DNA of 35,815 nt from an uncultured Aeromonadales bacterium (GCA_902761645.1 CACWLF010000012.1:1-35815), one strand, 5' to 3'. Counted from the first letter of the stretch, positions 1-9,754 are shown. Translations and numbers: made by a program. The notes: generated by a model not told the origin, from the sequence alone.

Positions 1-118
1 GCAGCAACACCTTTGCACGGGTGACTGTCTGTGCCTGACTGGTTCTAGCCCGTACCTGAGCCTCTAACCGCTCGCGATCTTCCTTCGAAAGGGTGATGAC
101 ACTTGATTTTCTTCCCAT
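1..118 (-). CDS. IS630 family transposase, N-terminal fragment (cut by window edge)
   Basis: The reverse strand from 118 reads ATG GGA AGA AAA TCA AGT and gives 39 codons starting MGRKSSVITLSKEDRERL and continuing to a stretch ending TRAKVLL. The pattern of a basic start followed by the first helix of a helix-turn-helix (LSKEDRERLEA, then RARTSQAQTVTRAKVLL) is typical of the DNA-binding N-terminus of IS630/Tc1-type transposases. A ribosome-binding site GGGAGG lies nine bases before the start. The DDE catalytic domain would lie outside the window, so whether the copy is intact cannot be judged. Confidence 0.7.
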   Translation of the reverse strand, partial: MGRKSSVITLSKEDRERLEAQVRARTSQAQTVTRAKVLL

Positions 119-180
119 GGTATAATGCCTCCCTGTTGGACTGGAAACATTATGCCACACAACCGATTTATAGTCCGGTT
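1..180 (-). mobile_element. Truncated end of an IS630-type insertion sequence
   Basis: The first 118 bases encode the start of an IS630-like transposase reading out of the window. Beyond its start codon lies a short leader with an inverted repeat AACCG (161-165) / CGGTT (176-180). IS630 elements insert at TA dinucleotides, and a TA lies at 180-181, so the element end is placed near base 180. The edge is an inference because the other end of the element is outside the window. Confidence 0.45.
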
Positions 181-480
181 ATTTCGAAATTAATATACTA
201 AAAAATGATTAAAAATTTTGAAATATTAAGACAACGCAACAATTTCTGTTTCAGTAATTTTAAAAATTGATTACTCAAACTGACGAACAGTTGAATTAGT
301 CAGTTTATCAGAACAATATAGAATCGTCTTGAGTTCCTATACAATATAAGTACAGTTCATACTGAAAAACGAACCGGCGTTATAGCATTATGGAATAATG
401 CCGATCCATTATTTTCAAAATAACAGTTTTTTGTTCTATATATATATATTAATTAAAATATTTATGACCAACTTATTTCT
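181..480. other. AT-rich intergenic region, no gene seen
   Basis: About 300 bases between the insertion-sequence end and the stop of pdxH. It is very AT-rich, with a run of alternating TA near 437-450, and has no open frame with a ribosome-binding site. The only structure I can support is the hairpin at 375-403, listed separately as a possible terminator of the leftward operon. Confidence 0.6.
366..403 (-). terminator. Possible Rho-independent terminator of the ygiQ-pdxH unit
   Basis: On the minus strand a stem CGGCATTAT pairs with ATAACGCCG (one G-U pair) around an 11-base loop and is followed by GTTCGTTTTTC. A competing hairpin with arms GCATTAT/ATAATGC sits in the same place. It lies about 80 bases after the pdxH stop. 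The T run is short and offset from the stem, so this is moderate to weak. Confidence 0.4.
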
Positions 481-1119
481 TTATGGAGCCAGCCGTTCAA
501 TTTTCCATGTACCGTCATTATTGTCGGTATAAAGGAATCGATCGTGAAGACGGTTCTTGCCTCCCTGCCAGAATTCAATGGTTCTCGGTTTTACGCGGAA
601 CCCTCCCCAGAAAGAAGGAACAGGAACCTCGCCCTTGGCAAACTTCTGTTTCAGTTCAAAAAATTTTGCCTCAAGAACAGAACGGGCGGAAATTACCGAT
701 GACTGATGTGAAACCCATGCACCGATCTGACTGTCCTTTGGACGGGAAAGAAAATATTTCATAACCTCCAGGGAACTGATCTTTGATGCCGTACCCTGAA
801 TATGAACCTGCCGTTCAAGACAATACCAAGGAAATGAAAGACATACATTCGGATTGCCTTCAATTTCACGTGCCTTTCTGGAACCTAAATTGGTAAAAAA
901 CACGAATCCGTCATGATCATATTTTTTCAGCAGTACAGATCTGAGACTCGGGCGACCTTCAGGATCAACGGTTGCCACAACCATTCCGGTAGGATCCGAT
1001 AATTTTTCATCAACCGCGGTCTGAAGCCATTGTTCAAATAAAACATAAGGATCATCCGGAAGATCTTCTCTTTTAAGCGCACTGCGTTCATAAGATCTTC
1101 TTATTCCACTGATTTCCAT
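481..1119 (-). CDS. pdxH: Pyridoxamine 5'-phosphate oxidase PdxH
   Basis: This cytosolic FMN enzyme oxidises pyridoxine or pyridoxamine 5'-phosphate to pyridoxal 5'-phosphate, the last step of vitamin B6 synthesis and salvage. The 212 residues are close to the usual length of about 218. Family blocks are visible in order: RRSYERSAL near the start, [20 protein letters not shown] (about 49-68), the FMN-contacting [40 protein letters not shown] (about 126-138), [20 protein letters not shown], and the closing RLHDRFLY...WKIERLAP motif. The start follows an SD sequence GGAGG lying inside the end of ychE, with only two bases between the genes, so translation is probably coupled. It is the last gene of a leftward unit with ygiQ, a lipoprotein and ychE. 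Confidence 0.96.
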   Translation of the reverse strand: MEISGIRRSYERSALKREDLPDDPYVLFEQWLQTAVDEKLSDPTGMVVATVDPEGRPSLRSVLLKKYDHDGFVFFTNLGSRKAREIEGNPNVCLSFPWYCLERQVHIQGTASKISSLEVMKYFLSRPKDSQIGAWVSHQSSVISARSVLEAKFFELKQKFAKGEVPVPSFWGGFRVKPRTIEFWQGGKNRLHDRFLYTDNNDGTWKIERLAP

Positions 1120-1121
1120 TG

Positions 1122-1739
1122 CTAACCTCCTATCATAGGAAATTCCTGCTTAATACCGATAACAATAAATTCTACAGCCAGAGACATCATGATCAGTCCC
1201 ATAATTCGGGTAATCACACTGATACCGATGCGACGTAAAATTTTATAAATAAATTCAGCAGATAAAAATATACAGAAGCTTGTAACAAACAGAGCAAAAA
1301 TTGCCGCAATCAGAGCGATTTTATCCACGAACAAAGGACTGTCGGCACTGTATGCGATAACAGTGCTTATTGCACCAGGTCCTGCCAGAAGAGGAATGGA
1401 AAGAGGAACAATCGCATATGAATACTGACTTACTGTATCTGTTCCGGCATCTGCCTTGAGATTTCCCTTAAGCATTGAAAAAGCCATGGTTGCAATTAAA
1501 ATACCGCCGGCAATTCTGAAGGAAGTCAAAGAAATACTGAACCAGTTCAAAACGGCAGTACCCAGAAATACTGAACCAAGTAAAATAACAGCAACCGACA
1601 GATTGGCAACCAAATTAAGCTTTACCCGGTTGCCTGACGGCATATTATCAGTAAAATCAATAAAGACAGGCAATATTCCGCACGGATTTATAATTGCAAA
1701 CAATCCGATAAAATATTTTAAAAACTCAGAATAATCCAT
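1122..1739 (-). CDS. ychE: MarC-family inner-membrane protein, YchE type
   Basis: A 205-residue polytopic inner-membrane protein of the MarC/YchE family, whose transported substrate is not firmly established. The protein is almost entirely hydrophobic, with about six membrane segments. The start block [20 protein letters not shown], the middle block [10 protein letters not shown] (about 73-82), [11 protein letters not shown] (about 115-125) and the end block [19 protein letters not shown] match YchE closely in order and spacing. The length fits the family (about 215). Its start codon overlaps the stop of the preceding lipoprotein gene by one base (TAATG), and pdxH follows after two bases, so the three are probably one transcript. 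No link in function between the neighbours is evident. Confidence 0.9.
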   Translation of the reverse strand: MDYSEFLKYFIGLFAIINPCGILPVFIDFTDNMPSGNRVKLNLVANLSVAVILLGSVFLGTAVLNWFSISLTSFRIAGGILIATMAFSMLKGNLKADAGTDTVSQYSYAIVPLSIPLLAGPGAISTVIAYSADSPLFVDKIALIAAIFALFVTSFCIFLSAEFIYKILRRIGISVITRIMGLIMMSLAVEFIVIGIKQEFPMIGG

Positions 1740-2239
1740 TAAAGCTCCTGACCTCGTTTGCTGTAAAAACAGGTATCTTCATTGTCCTCAAAATGAGTTG
1801 GATTATAAGGAACAACTTCTGTTAATTTGGAAAATTCCTTTACACGATCCGCTCTTGCATCGGTATCGGCAACCTTTCTTCTAAGAGTTTTAAACTCAAC
1901 CTTAAACAATTCGCGGTTTGCTCCGAATGACTGCAGCATGCAGTTGCTCGCATATTCAAATTCATCTCTGAGTCCGTTTATAATAACCTCGTTCGGCTCA
2001 TGATTGTCGCGGTAGAGATCCGCTTTGAACAGATGCTGGTACACCTGGGCCATCTGGCTTAAAGAATCTCTCTGATCCGAGGTTAAAAACGAGAGACTTT
2101 CGATATGGGCGTCAACGTCATCCCTGATATCGTTCTGATCCTCGTCAAAACCGATTAAATCCTTGTTGCCACAGGCACTGAGCGCAAGAGCCATTACAGT
2201 GGCATATCCTGCCTTGTTAAAAAAATTCAAAAACTTCAT
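1739..2239 (-). CDS. Small lipoprotein with a calcium-loop-like motif, function unknown
   Basis: I do not recognise the family. The 166 residues begin with a lipoprotein signal peptide ending ALALSAC (lipidated cysteine at residue 23), so the product should be anchored in the envelope. Just after the anchor is D32-x-D34-x-N36-x-I38-x-D40-D41, the acidic pattern of short calcium-binding loops (thrombospondin type 3 or dockerin-like). The rest is predicted helical and charged, with two further cysteines (in SNCML and DTCFY) that could form a disulfide. It sits between ygiQ and ychE and overlaps the ychE start by one base. Expression with those genes is likely; role unknown. Confidence 0.75.
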   Translation of the reverse strand: MKFLNFFNKAGYATVMALALSACGNKDLIGFDEDQNDIRDDVDAHIESLSFLTSDQRDSLSQMAQVYQHLFKADLYRDNHEPNEVIINGLRDEFEYASNCMLQSFGANRELFKVEFKTLRRKVADTDARADRVKEFSKLTEVVPYNPTHFEDNEDTCFYSKRGQEL

Positions 2240-2246
2240 ATTCTAT

Positions 2247-2286
2247 ATTCAATCTAAAAAATTATACATTCAATCTAAAAAATTAT
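2247..2286. repeat. Two direct copies of a 19-bp AT-rich unit
   Basis: The unit ATTCAATCTAAAAAATTAT occurs at 2247-2265 and again, identical, at 2268-2286, a period of 21 bases. The second copy contains the stop codon of ygiQ, and the pair occupies almost the whole gap before the lipoprotein start. It looks like a local slippage duplication; in the transcript it gives two U-rich blocks ahead of the lipoprotein ribosome-binding site. Confidence 0.85.
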
Positions 2287-4475
2287 TTTTTTCGTTTGTT
2301 TCTGCTGTTGTTCACACCTGGGTTATTATAGTCGTTTTTACCTTTTGATGTACGGGTATTTTGGCTTTTTTGCCGGTCAAATTTACCGCTGGCCAAATCC
2401 TGACGATAGGTCGATCTGACACTGCGAAATGATTTTCTTTCCGCCGGAGGAACCAGACATTCTGCACGGTTTCCTATCAGATTTTCCAGTTTAAGCTCCT
2501 TCAGAACCGTACGCACCAGATCCCAGTTTTCCGGATCATGATAGCGCAGAATTGCTTTCTGCACCCTTCGTTTTATTTCTCCGGTAACGTTGAAAATCGG
2601 AGGAAGCGACGGATCGATTTTTTTTATCGGATTGAATCCTGTGTAATACATCGTCGTGGATACCGCCATCGGCGTAGGGTAAAAATTCTGCACCTGATCC
2701 ACCCTGAAATTATGTTTTTTGAGCCATTGGGCCAGATGGATCATGTCAAGGTTGGTTGTACCGGGATGAGCGGAAATAAAATACGGAATTATATACTGTT
2801 CCTTTCCGGCCTCACGGGTATACATCTGAAACAGTTCCACAAACCTGTTGTACGTCTCCATTCCAGGCTTCATCATGCAGTTAAGCGGACCAGGTTCAGT
2901 ATGTTCCGGGGCGATTTTCAAATATCCGCCCACGTGATAATTTACAATTTCACGGATATATTTCACATCAAGTATGGCAAGATCAAGACGGATACCGGAG
3001 GAAATGACAACCTTTTTAATACCGGGAATCTGACGGACCTGCCGGTACAGATTAATCGCCTTTGACTGATCCACATCCATGTTTCTGCATACATCAGGAT
3101 AGAGGCACGACTGTCGGCGACATGCAGCCTGAGCTTTCGGATCTCTGCAGTTGAGCTGATACATATTGGCTGACGGTCCGCCTAGATCGGAAATCACTCC
3201 GGTAAATCCAGGAACATGATCGCGCATATGCTCAACCTCCCTGATAATATTTTCAGGAGATCTGCTCTGAATTATTTTTCCCTCGTGAGCAACAATCGAA
3301 CAGAAGGCACAGCCACCGAAACAGCCCCTCATGGTGCTTATGGAGAATTTAATCATATCATATGCAGGGATCGGTTCCTTATATGCAGGATGTGGCAGTT
3401 TCCTGAACGGCAGAGAATAAACCAGATCCATTTCCTCCGTGGACAGCGGTATCGGAGGAGGATTAAGCCACACTGCCCGATCTCCGTGATACTGCAGCAG
3501 TGCTCTGGCGCAATACGGATTAACCTCGCCGTGAAATATATGTGCCGCCTGGGCATAAGCTGTTTTTGAATTTTTAACATCGTCAAATGACGGCATCAGA
3601 ATATATTCCTTTTTGGGAACAAGCCTGGTCTGAGAAAAATCCTTTACGGAAATATTTTTTTCCTTCGGATCCTGCTTAACCAGGACCGCATCGGTCTCAC
3701 AGTCGCAGCTGTAAGGATTCGGAAGAGGTTTGATAGGCAGATTACGATCCGGATTTCTTGCATCTATTCCCTTCCAGCCGGCAAAAGGTTCTCTGACAAT
3801 AAATCCAGAACCACGCAGATTTCTTATTTCTGAAATTTTTTCTCCGGAAGCCAGGCGGTGCGCCACATCAAGAATGGAACGCTCACCCATGCCGAACAGA
3901 ATCAGATCCGCCTTGGCATCAAAAATAATAGATCTCTTGACGGTCTCGGACCAGTAATCATAATGTGCGACTCTTCTCAGTGATGCCTCGATTCCCCCTA
4001 TAACAATCGGAACATCGTGGTAGGATTCCCTGCAGCGCTGGGTATAAACAGTTGTGGCGCGATCCGGCCGTTTTCCGAATACATTGCCGGGTGTATAGGC
4101 ATCGTCATGACGCAGTTTGCGATCCGCGGTATAGCGGTTAACCATGGAATCCATATTTCCGGAGCTTACACCGTAAAAAAGATTGGGCCTTCCAAGTTTC
4201 ATGAAATCATCACGGGACCGCCAGTCCGGCTGTGAAATTATTCCGACACGATATCCGTAATGCTCCAGAAACCTGCCGAGAAGCGCCATGGCGAAACTCG
4301 GATGATCCACATAGGCATCACCTGTTACCAGAATAACATCGCATGAATCCCAGCCGAGTTCATCCATTTCCTTTCTGCTCATCGGCAGAAACGGGACGTT
4401 GCGGTTATAGTCGCCGCGATATTTCGGATAATCAAATAATGATTTGAAAACAAAGTTGTTATTTATAGATTCCAC
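2283..4475 (-). CDS. ygiQ: YgiQ-family radical SAM protein
   Basis: A 730-residue cytosolic radical S-adenosylmethionine enzyme of the YgiQ (UPF0313) family; the reaction is unknown. The iron-sulfur cluster motif C385-x3-C389-x2-C392 is present inside [14 protein letters not shown]. The N-terminal part ([20 protein letters not shown]-like block, then [11 protein letters not shown] and GIISQPDW) and GGIEASLRR are characteristic of the family, and the length matches the usual 700-740. A second cysteine cluster ([21 protein letters not shown], near 460) is also visible. The C-terminal 50 residues are basic and low in complexity. It is the first gene of the leftward unit. A TATAAT box lies about 31 bases upstream of the start. 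Confidence 0.95.
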   Translation of the reverse strand: MESINNNFVFKSLFDYPKYRGDYNRNVPFLPMSRKEMDELGWDSCDVILVTGDAYVDHPSFAMALLGRFLEHYGYRVGIISQPDWRSRDDFMKLGRPNLFYGVSSGNMDSMVNRYTADRKLRHDDAYTPGNVFGKRPDRATTVYTQRCRESYHDVPIVIGGIEASLRRVAHYDYWSETVKRSIIFDAKADLILFGMGERSILDVAHRLASGEKISEIRNLRGSGFIVREPFAGWKGIDARNPDRNLPIKPLPNPYSCDCETDAVLVKQDPKEKNISVKDFSQTRLVPKKEYILMPSFDDVKNSKTAYAQAAHIFHGEVNPYCARALLQYHGDRAVWLNPPPIPLSTEEMDLVYSLPFRKLPHPAYKEPIPAYDMIKFSISTMRGCFGGCAFCSIVAHEGKIIQSRSPENIIREVEHMRDHVPGFTGVISDLGGPSANMYQLNCRDPKAQAACRRQSCLYPDVCRNMDVDQSKAINLYRQVRQIPGIKKVVISSGIRLDLAILDVKYIREIVNYHVGGYLKIAPEHTEPGPLNCMMKPGMETYNRFVELFQMYTREAGKEQYIIPYFISAHPGTTNLDMIHLAQWLKKHNFRVDQVQNFYPTPMAVSTTMYYTGFNPIKKIDPSLPPIFNVTGEIKRRVQKAILRYHDPENWDLVRTVLKELKLENLIGNRAECLVPPAERKSFRSVRSTYRQDLASGKFDRQKSQNTRTSKGKNDYNNPGVNNSRNKRKK

Positions 4476-4860
4476 CTGCGATCCTAAATTTTCATAACAT
4501 CCGCTAATTATACATTAATTCCTCTTTTCTGAAATTATTGTACAACAGAGCATTGGAGAAAACAGTTTTTGTTATCGGTATTTATGCAGCCAGGTCAGAT
4601 TTATAAAATCATGAAAATATAAATTCTCAAGTTTTTTCAAATATGCCGGACAATCTCTTCAACCGGATTAATATACGCCGATGTATAAGCAGTTCTGCAG
4701 TTAAAAAGAACAACAGAATCATCTAAATCCGGAGCTGAAAAATTCTGCATTCAACAGTCCGGCTTTCACATTTAATTTCAATACAGTTCACGCACAATCA
4801 ATAAAAAAAACGTTAAAATACGCACACCGAACAATAATTACAATAACAAAGGAGATCCGA
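4476..4860. other. Divergent intergenic region between ygiQ and the nucleotidyltransferase gene
   Basis: About 385 AT-rich bases with no convincing gene. It should hold the promoters of both divergent genes. I can point to a TATAAT for ygiQ (listed separately) and, for the rightward gene, a TAAAAT at 4814-4819 without a good -35, plus a strong SD AAAGGAG at 4848-4854, six bases before its ATG. The middle (4550-4780) shows no feature I can name. Confidence 0.6.
4507..4512 (-). promoter_or_regulatory. Candidate -10 box for ygiQ operon
   Basis: The minus strand reads TATAAT here, about 31 bases before the ygiQ start codon. Nothing close to TTGACA lies at the right distance (best is ATTTCA at 17 bases), so only the -10 element is supported. 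Confidence 0.4.
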
Positions 4861-5706
4861 ATGGATATAAAATCATTGAATACGGCAGCACTGTCCGAGC
4901 TGTCACATCTTAAAACAGAACCGATCCTGGAAATTATTTCCAGATACGCCTCGCTTCCAGGCATCAGAGCCATTGCCATCGGCGGATCCATAGCTTCAGG
5001 TCATGCCGACAGCAATTCCGATATCGATCTGTATATTTTTTCCGACAGCGATATTACTGTTGAAACACGCAGCGGCATAATAAAACCGGTTTCATCCAGA
5101 TATGAGATCGGAGGAGACTACTTCGGTCCCGGGGATGAATATTATTATGACAGTGCCGAGCGTGAATTCGATGTCATGTACTGGAACTGCGGCTGGTTCG
5201 AAGGACTGCTGAATGACATCTGGAAGAACGGTCAGGCATGGAACGGATACACCACAGCTTTTCTGTATACCCTGAAAAATTTTTTAATCGTATACGATCC
5301 GCAGCAGTGGCTGGCAAATCTTCAGCAATGTCTCGACAGCCCGTACCCGCAGGAACTTAAAAGGAACATCATCAGACGTAATATGATGCTGCTGTGCGAC
5401 AAGCCGTTTTCATCCTATAAAAGCCAGATCGTCTCAGCCGTGAAAAAAAACGATTTTATCAGTATCAATCACAGAATTGCGGCTTTCATTGCAAGTTATT
5501 TTGATATTATCTTTGCTGTCAATGAACTTCTGCATCCGGGCGAAAAAAGGCTGGTTCAGTTTGCCGAAAAAAACTGTAAAATTCTTCCCGATAATTTTTC
5601 CGGAAATCTTGCGGAACTTGCTTTCGCTGACAGAAACAACACATCCGCGATTCCTGAAGTTCTGGAAAAAATCATCATGGAACTCAGAAAAATAATTCCG
5701 GCATAA
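4861..5706 (+). CDS. Nucleotidyltransferase-fold protein (DUF4037-like)
   Basis: A 281-residue cytosolic protein of the DNA polymerase beta-like nucleotidyltransferase superfamily. The signature GGSIASGHADSNSDIDLYIF is at residues 41-60, giving the metal-binding pair D54-x-D56, and a third acidic residue D104 in EFDVMYW completes the usual triad, so it is probably an active transferase. The C-terminal half is helical, as in DUF4037 or kanamycin-nucleotidyltransferase-like proteins that modify small molecules, tRNA or a partner protein. No HEPN-type partner gene is adjacent, so a toxin-antitoxin reading is not supported. The start has an excellent SD (AAAGGAG, six-base spacing). It stands alone, with its own terminator just downstream. 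Substrate unknown. Confidence 0.85.
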   Translation: MDIKSLNTAALSELSHLKTEPILEIISRYASLPGIRAIAIGGSIASGHADSNSDIDLYIFSDSDITVETRSGIIKPVSSRYEIGGDYFGPGDEYYYDSAEREFDVMYWNCGWFEGLLNDIWKNGQAWNGYTTAFLYTLKNFLIVYDPQQWLANLQQCLDSPYPQELKRNIIRRNMMLLCDKPFSSYKSQIVSAVKKNDFISINHRIAAFIASYFDIIFAVNELLHPGEKRLVQFAEKNCKILPDNFSGNLAELAFADRNNTSAIPEVLEKIIMELRKIIPA

Positions 5707-5733
5707 TTTTATATCCGCAACAGATATCCAAAG

Positions 5734-5761
5734 GGACGGATCTTTAAATCCGTCCTTTTTT
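5734..5761 (+). terminator. Rho-independent terminator of the nucleotidyltransferase gene
   Basis: Perfect 8-bp stem GGACGGAT (5734-5741) / ATCCGTCC (5748-5755), six-base loop, then six T residues (5756-5761). It lies 28 bases after the stop. Read from the other side it is followed only by CTTTGG, so it is a weak stop at best for the convergent operon ending at 5790. Confidence 0.88.
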
Positions 5762-5789
5762 AAAACCGCCAAATCACAATCGGTGCAGA

Positions 5790-8700
5790 TCAGAGCTTCT
5801 GATTTTCCAAAGATGCCTGTCTGCGTTTTTCCCTTTCCTTATCGGCGGCTCTTTTAATGATGGCATCATAATCCGCTTTGCACTGCCTTGCCTCGTCTCT
5901 GGCCAATCTCAGATCGTCAAGTTTATCCTTTGCCTCTTTGATGGCTTTGAAATATCCGCACTGTTCAAGTCCTTTCTCATCGGTAGGCATAGTATAGTGC
6001 CAGCAGCTCCAGCCGCTTGCAAAACAGCTTCCTCTGGTATTTTTGCCGCATATTCCGCCGGGAGCAAGACCGGTGGCGCCAGGATTATACGAAATACTTA
6101 CCGTGTAGCTGGCTCCGCCGTGAGATACACGTCCGTACTCGCACAGACAGTGAAGCACATTGCTCTTTCCTATGGTTGACATGACATTCACGACCTCGGC
6201 CTCCCTGCGGTACGCTCTGAACTCGTCTGTGCCGAGGACACGATTTCCGACAATGCCGGCCTTCCATCCGCAGTTGCATGCAATGTCGGCAACGTGGTCC
6301 AGATATTTCTGTTCGCCTTCCATCAGAGAACACAGGAGATCAACAGTGTTTTTTCTGAGATCCTTCGCTTTGCAGAACCGGCTGTCCTCCCGATTCCATT
6401 TTCTGAGTTCCATTTCGATTTCCTTTTTGGTCTGATAATATGCAAGGAAGGCTTCAAGTTCCTGAGGACAGCCTTTATACCACAGAGATTTAATCTTATC
6501 GCTGAGATATTGATTGGTTTTTTCTCCCCATTTCAAATCCTTGTACTTATCATTTGCCTGCCCTTTGTACCAGCGGTAAAAATCCCTTTCACACGACGGA
6601 TGCAATTCAGAATTAAGAGATTTGAATTCCTCCTTGATATTTTTCAGTTCTCTTCCGTAATCGGTATTCAGATTTTCGGCCTTTTCCCATTCCTTGAACT
6701 GTGCCTCAAGAAAATCATATACCTCATCCTCCGAGATAAAATCACTGCTGATCAAATATTCCTGGGCAGCATCATATCCCTCGTCCCTTAAAACCTGATA
6801 ATACATCCGGGCTCTTGATTTATTCGCCTTTGAGAATGCCCTTTTGGTAAGTTCATTACCCATGGTTTTGATCATAACCTCCTTTGCCTGACGCATTACC
6901 GAATCCTTATGGTGCTTCCAGTCATCCTTCCAGATCCTGGCAAATTCCTCGTAACCAAGGGAACCCTTGGTATCGGCACCGACCTTTTTCCATCTGCCGT
7001 ACATGCGGAGAACCGCAACATCACGGGCAAAATCCCTTGACGACAGATAGGCCTGGTAGGAGAGTTTCGCAGCTGCCACATAAATCGGAAAGTCTATAGC
7101 CAGTATTGCGGCAGCTGCATTCATATAGGCATCCTTGTTGGTATAATCCCCTCCTGCAAGAGTACCGGCAAGAGTTGAAACATCTTCAACCACATCAAGA
7201 GCATTGGAGGCTGTTTCCTTTTTACCGCTTAAATTTTTTGCCGATTTATCAACAATCTTGCGATAGTTGACAAGATCATCCAGCATTTTTTTACCCTTCG
7301 GGCTGCCGCCGATCGCATCCTTGAGCGTATCATAATAATTCCGGAATCCCTGATCTGACATTCTCGCCATTTTTTCTCTGAATTTGCCGGAATTTTTTGT
7401 AATCATTTTTTTCAGACATTCCTCACTGCCGCAGTGATTCATTCCTGTCTTGATCATCATCAGCATTGCTGTTTTCAATGCTCCGGTATAATCCTGCTCC
7501 GAGAGCTGATCGAGTCCGGCGATGGTATCATTGTAGCGATCGGTAATCTCCTCCATGGCTGACTGGAAATTTTTTATATTCGATCGGTCAGGCAGCGGAA
7601 GTTTGAACGCGAGAGTTTTTGCAAAACTTCCAAGTTCGCCCTCAAAATCACCTTCGCGTCCCAGAGTTATATCAATACGGGTCATCGAACGTATTTCATC
7701 GTCAATATACCTGTCACAGTCGGAGGTTCTGAGAGCAATATCGGTCATCAGACCGTCCCGCGTGTTTTTTCCTTCATCAGTCATAACCACTGATTTTGAA
7801 AACAGCGGCTGCGGTTTCGGAGGCTTTGGAATATGAAAATGATTAATTAAATCTTCTTTATATCCGATTTCTGCATTATCCGGAGATGCAAGATATTTTT
7901 CCATTTTGCCGGATATTTCCTTTTTATGCAGCGCCATCTCGTCATCGCTCATAACGTGCAGCGGAGCAGATGCCTGAAGTGTTCCGTCCTCCTCCGCGGA
8001 GTCATAAACTCTCAGTTCGTAATCGCCGGCAGGCTCCGTAATTGAAAAATTTCTGGTATAGTTGCGGCTGTGTCCCAGCTGGATTCTTTTGTCGCCGGCA
8101 TATTCCAGCACCGCCTTCAAATCTTTTGAGGTCCCCTTCGGCACAAGAGCGGCAAAAGCGGTGTACGACCAGTAGGTTCTGGTATTTCCGGCAATCACCA
8201 TGCTGCTGTCCTGTTCAATTGTTTTAAACGGAACGTCAATCCGGGGAACTGTTTTTTCATCAATTTTATTGGCAACCACTCTGAATTCGGCTGATAATTT
8301 TCTGATATTGTCACCGGACCCCTGAGTTGCTGAAACAACATAATCCCCGAGCGGATAAATTTCCCGCGCCGTCATGGTGAAATAAGGCTTTTCTCTGCAG
8401 TCAGCATTTCCCCAGTCTATATTTTTGCCATCCTTTTTGCTGTCGATACGAACTTCCACCGAATCGTTCTTCCATTCATCACTGCACGCTACAATAAAGG
8501 AAGGTGCTGTTCCGGTGTATATTTCGGCAGGAGCAGAAATGAAACTTTCACTGAAATATGCCGCCGGCGGCGCCTGCACCGTAAAATCTATTCTTGCCGC
8601 CGCTTTCTGCACACGGTAGTTGTTTTCGTATCCCTCGCAGCCGTTACATCCCGTAAACATCAGCACCGAGTAATTTCCAGGTTCCTTCGGAGCCTTAAAG

Positions 8701-9752
8701 GTTGCCTCCGGCACATATTTTTCCCTGAACGCCTTTGAACGGTCGATTTCCGTTTTTCTTATTTCGTCATATTTTTTATCGGCCGATTCCGAGCCGGTCA
8801 GTACAAAAAATCCGTCAGGAAAGGTTTCAAGTTCATCGACATTTACAACAAATTTTTCCCCCGGAAGAAGAACCGTTCTTTCCATGTTAAAGTACGGTAT
8901 GGCTGTTGATTTAACTGAAAAACCCAGTCTTGCCATAATTTCGTGTTTTTCCTTTCCCTTGGAAAACAGTCTTACCTCGTAATTGCCGCTGCGGTCCGGA
9001 GCGCTGACATAAAAATACCCTTCGCGTTCATAATTCTCGGCGACTTTTTCCGTAAGATTCTCCTCCGAGGAATGTTCGAAGTCGACCGGAACATCAGGGG
9101 TATTGATGGTCACCAGACTTCTGTCGGTTCCGGCGGTAAGTTCCGAATAGTCAGGAAGACGGTAGTAAACCATGAATCTTTCCCGCGATTCATAAATTTT
9201 CTGACCGTCACTGGAAAGTTCCGTGCCCGGTTCGATTTCCTCGGTTACCGATTCTTTCAATGAAATATTCTCCGGATTCGTCATCTGTACGCTTTTGATT
9301 TTCAAGGGAACATTGCGGCCGAAAATTCTAGCGGCCGTCTGTGCTTCAGAGTTTTTTCTCTCCTCGTACAGATCCTCGTAAGACGGAACTATTACCGCTC
9401 CGATGCTTTTCAGATAACCGGAGAGTTTCGTTTTGTCAACATCCACCTCGGCTTTGATGACAACCGGTTTTCCGCCCTCATTCTTTTCAATGACATTAAA
9501 ACTTATTACATAATTTCCTACCTTGTTTATTACACCTGATATAATATCCTTCGTATGTTCCCTGACAAATTTTTCATCGGTAATCGAAAGCATCACCTGT
9601 CTTGCTGCCGCAACCCTGGCATTGTTTTCCGCCGTGGCATAATCCTTGCCCTTTGCTTCAACCGTGACAACTCTGGCATCGGCGGCGGCTGAAAGAGCCA
9701 GCATTACAACTAAATACAGACAGTTTTTAAAAATTTTTTCCGCTTTAATCAT
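5790..9752 (-). CDS. Giant secreted cysteine-rich protein with FlgT/LPP20-like N-terminal domain
   Basis: A 1320-residue protein of no family I recognise. A signal peptide (residues 1-26, ending SAAADA) sends it out of the cytosol. Residues 27-125 form a small domain (EAKGKDYATAENNARVAAAR...AEVDVDKTKL) like the FlgT N-terminal/LPP20 fold and shared with two ankyrin proteins upstream. Residues about 130-600 look like several beta-sandwich (Ig-like) domains with repeated phrases such as PGNYSVLMF, LGDYVVSA and AGDYELRVYD. Residues about 640-1200 are mostly helical. The last 250 residues hold more than a dozen cysteines (ACNCGW, HCLCEY, GICGK, SCFASGWSCW), suggesting a disulfide-rich region, followed by a charged coiled-coil tail. 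The start lies two bases after the stop of the ankyrin gene and uses GGAG within that gene. It is probably the final effector or scaffold of the operon. Confidence 0.8.
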   Translation of the reverse strand: MIKAEKIFKNCLYLVVMLALSAAADARVVTVEAKGKDYATAENNARVAAARQVMLSITDEKFVREHTKDIISGVINKVGNYVISFNVIEKNEGGKPVVIKAEVDVDKTKLSGYLKSIGAVIVPSYEDLYEERKNSEAQTAARIFGRNVPLKIKSVQMTNPENISLKESVTEEIEPGTELSSDGQKIYESRERFMVYYRLPDYSELTAGTDRSLVTINTPDVPVDFEHSSEENLTEKVAENYEREGYFYVSAPDRSGNYEVRLFSKGKEKHEIMARLGFSVKSTAIPYFNMERTVLLPGEKFVVNVDELETFPDGFFVLTGSESADKKYDEIRKTEIDRSKAFREKYVPEATFKAPKEPGNYSVLMFTGCNGCEGYENNYRVQKAAARIDFTVQAPPAAYFSESFISAPAEIYTGTAPSFIVACSDEWKNDSVEVRIDSKKDGKNIDWGNADCREKPYFTMTAREIYPLGDYVVSATQGSGDNIRKLSAEFRVVANKIDEKTVPRIDVPFKTIEQDSSMVIAGNTRTYWSYTAFAALVPKGTSKDLKAVLEYAGDKRIQLGHSRNYTRNFSITEPAGDYELRVYDSAEEDGTLQASAPLHVMSDDEMALHKKEISGKMEKYLASPDNAEIGYKEDLINHFHIPKPPKPQPLFSKSVVMTDEGKNTRDGLMTDIALRTSDCDRYIDDEIRSMTRIDITLGREGDFEGELGSFAKTLAFKLPLPDRSNIKNFQSAMEEITDRYNDTIAGLDQLSEQDYTGALKTAMLMMIKTGMNHCGSEECLKKMITKNSGKFREKMARMSDQGFRNYYDTLKDAIGGSPKGKKMLDDLVNYRKIVDKSAKNLSGKKETASNALDVVEDVSTLAGTLAGGDYTNKDAYMNAAAAILAIDFPIYVAAAKLSYQAYLSSRDFARDVAVLRMYGRWKKVGADTKGSLGYEEFARIWKDDWKHHKDSVMRQAKEVMIKTMGNELTKRAFSKANKSRARMYYQVLRDEGYDAAQEYLISSDFISEDEVYDFLEAQFKEWEKAENLNTDYGRELKNIKEEFKSLNSELHPSCERDFYRWYKGQANDKYKDLKWGEKTNQYLSDKIKSLWYKGCPQELEAFLAYYQTKKEIEMELRKWNREDSRFCKAKDLRKNTVDLLCSLMEGEQKYLDHVADIACNCGWKAGIVGNRVLGTDEFRAYRREAEVVNVMSTIGKSNVLHCLCEYGRVSHGGASYTVSISYNPGATGLAPGGICGKNTRGSCFASGWSCWHYTMPTDEKGLEQCGYFKAIKEAKDKLDDLRLARDEARQCKADYDAIIKRAADKEREKRRQASLENQKL

Positions 9753-9754
9753 TT

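Noticed and set aside
4788-4991. Leftward 67-codon frame over the start of the nucleotidyltransferase gene
   Set aside because: Antisense to the conserved nucleotidyltransferase motif and without a start signal.
4861-5706. Nucleotidyltransferase as antitoxin or toxin of a MNT/HEPN pair
   Set aside because: The protein is much longer than MntA-type antitoxins and no HEPN gene is adjacent.
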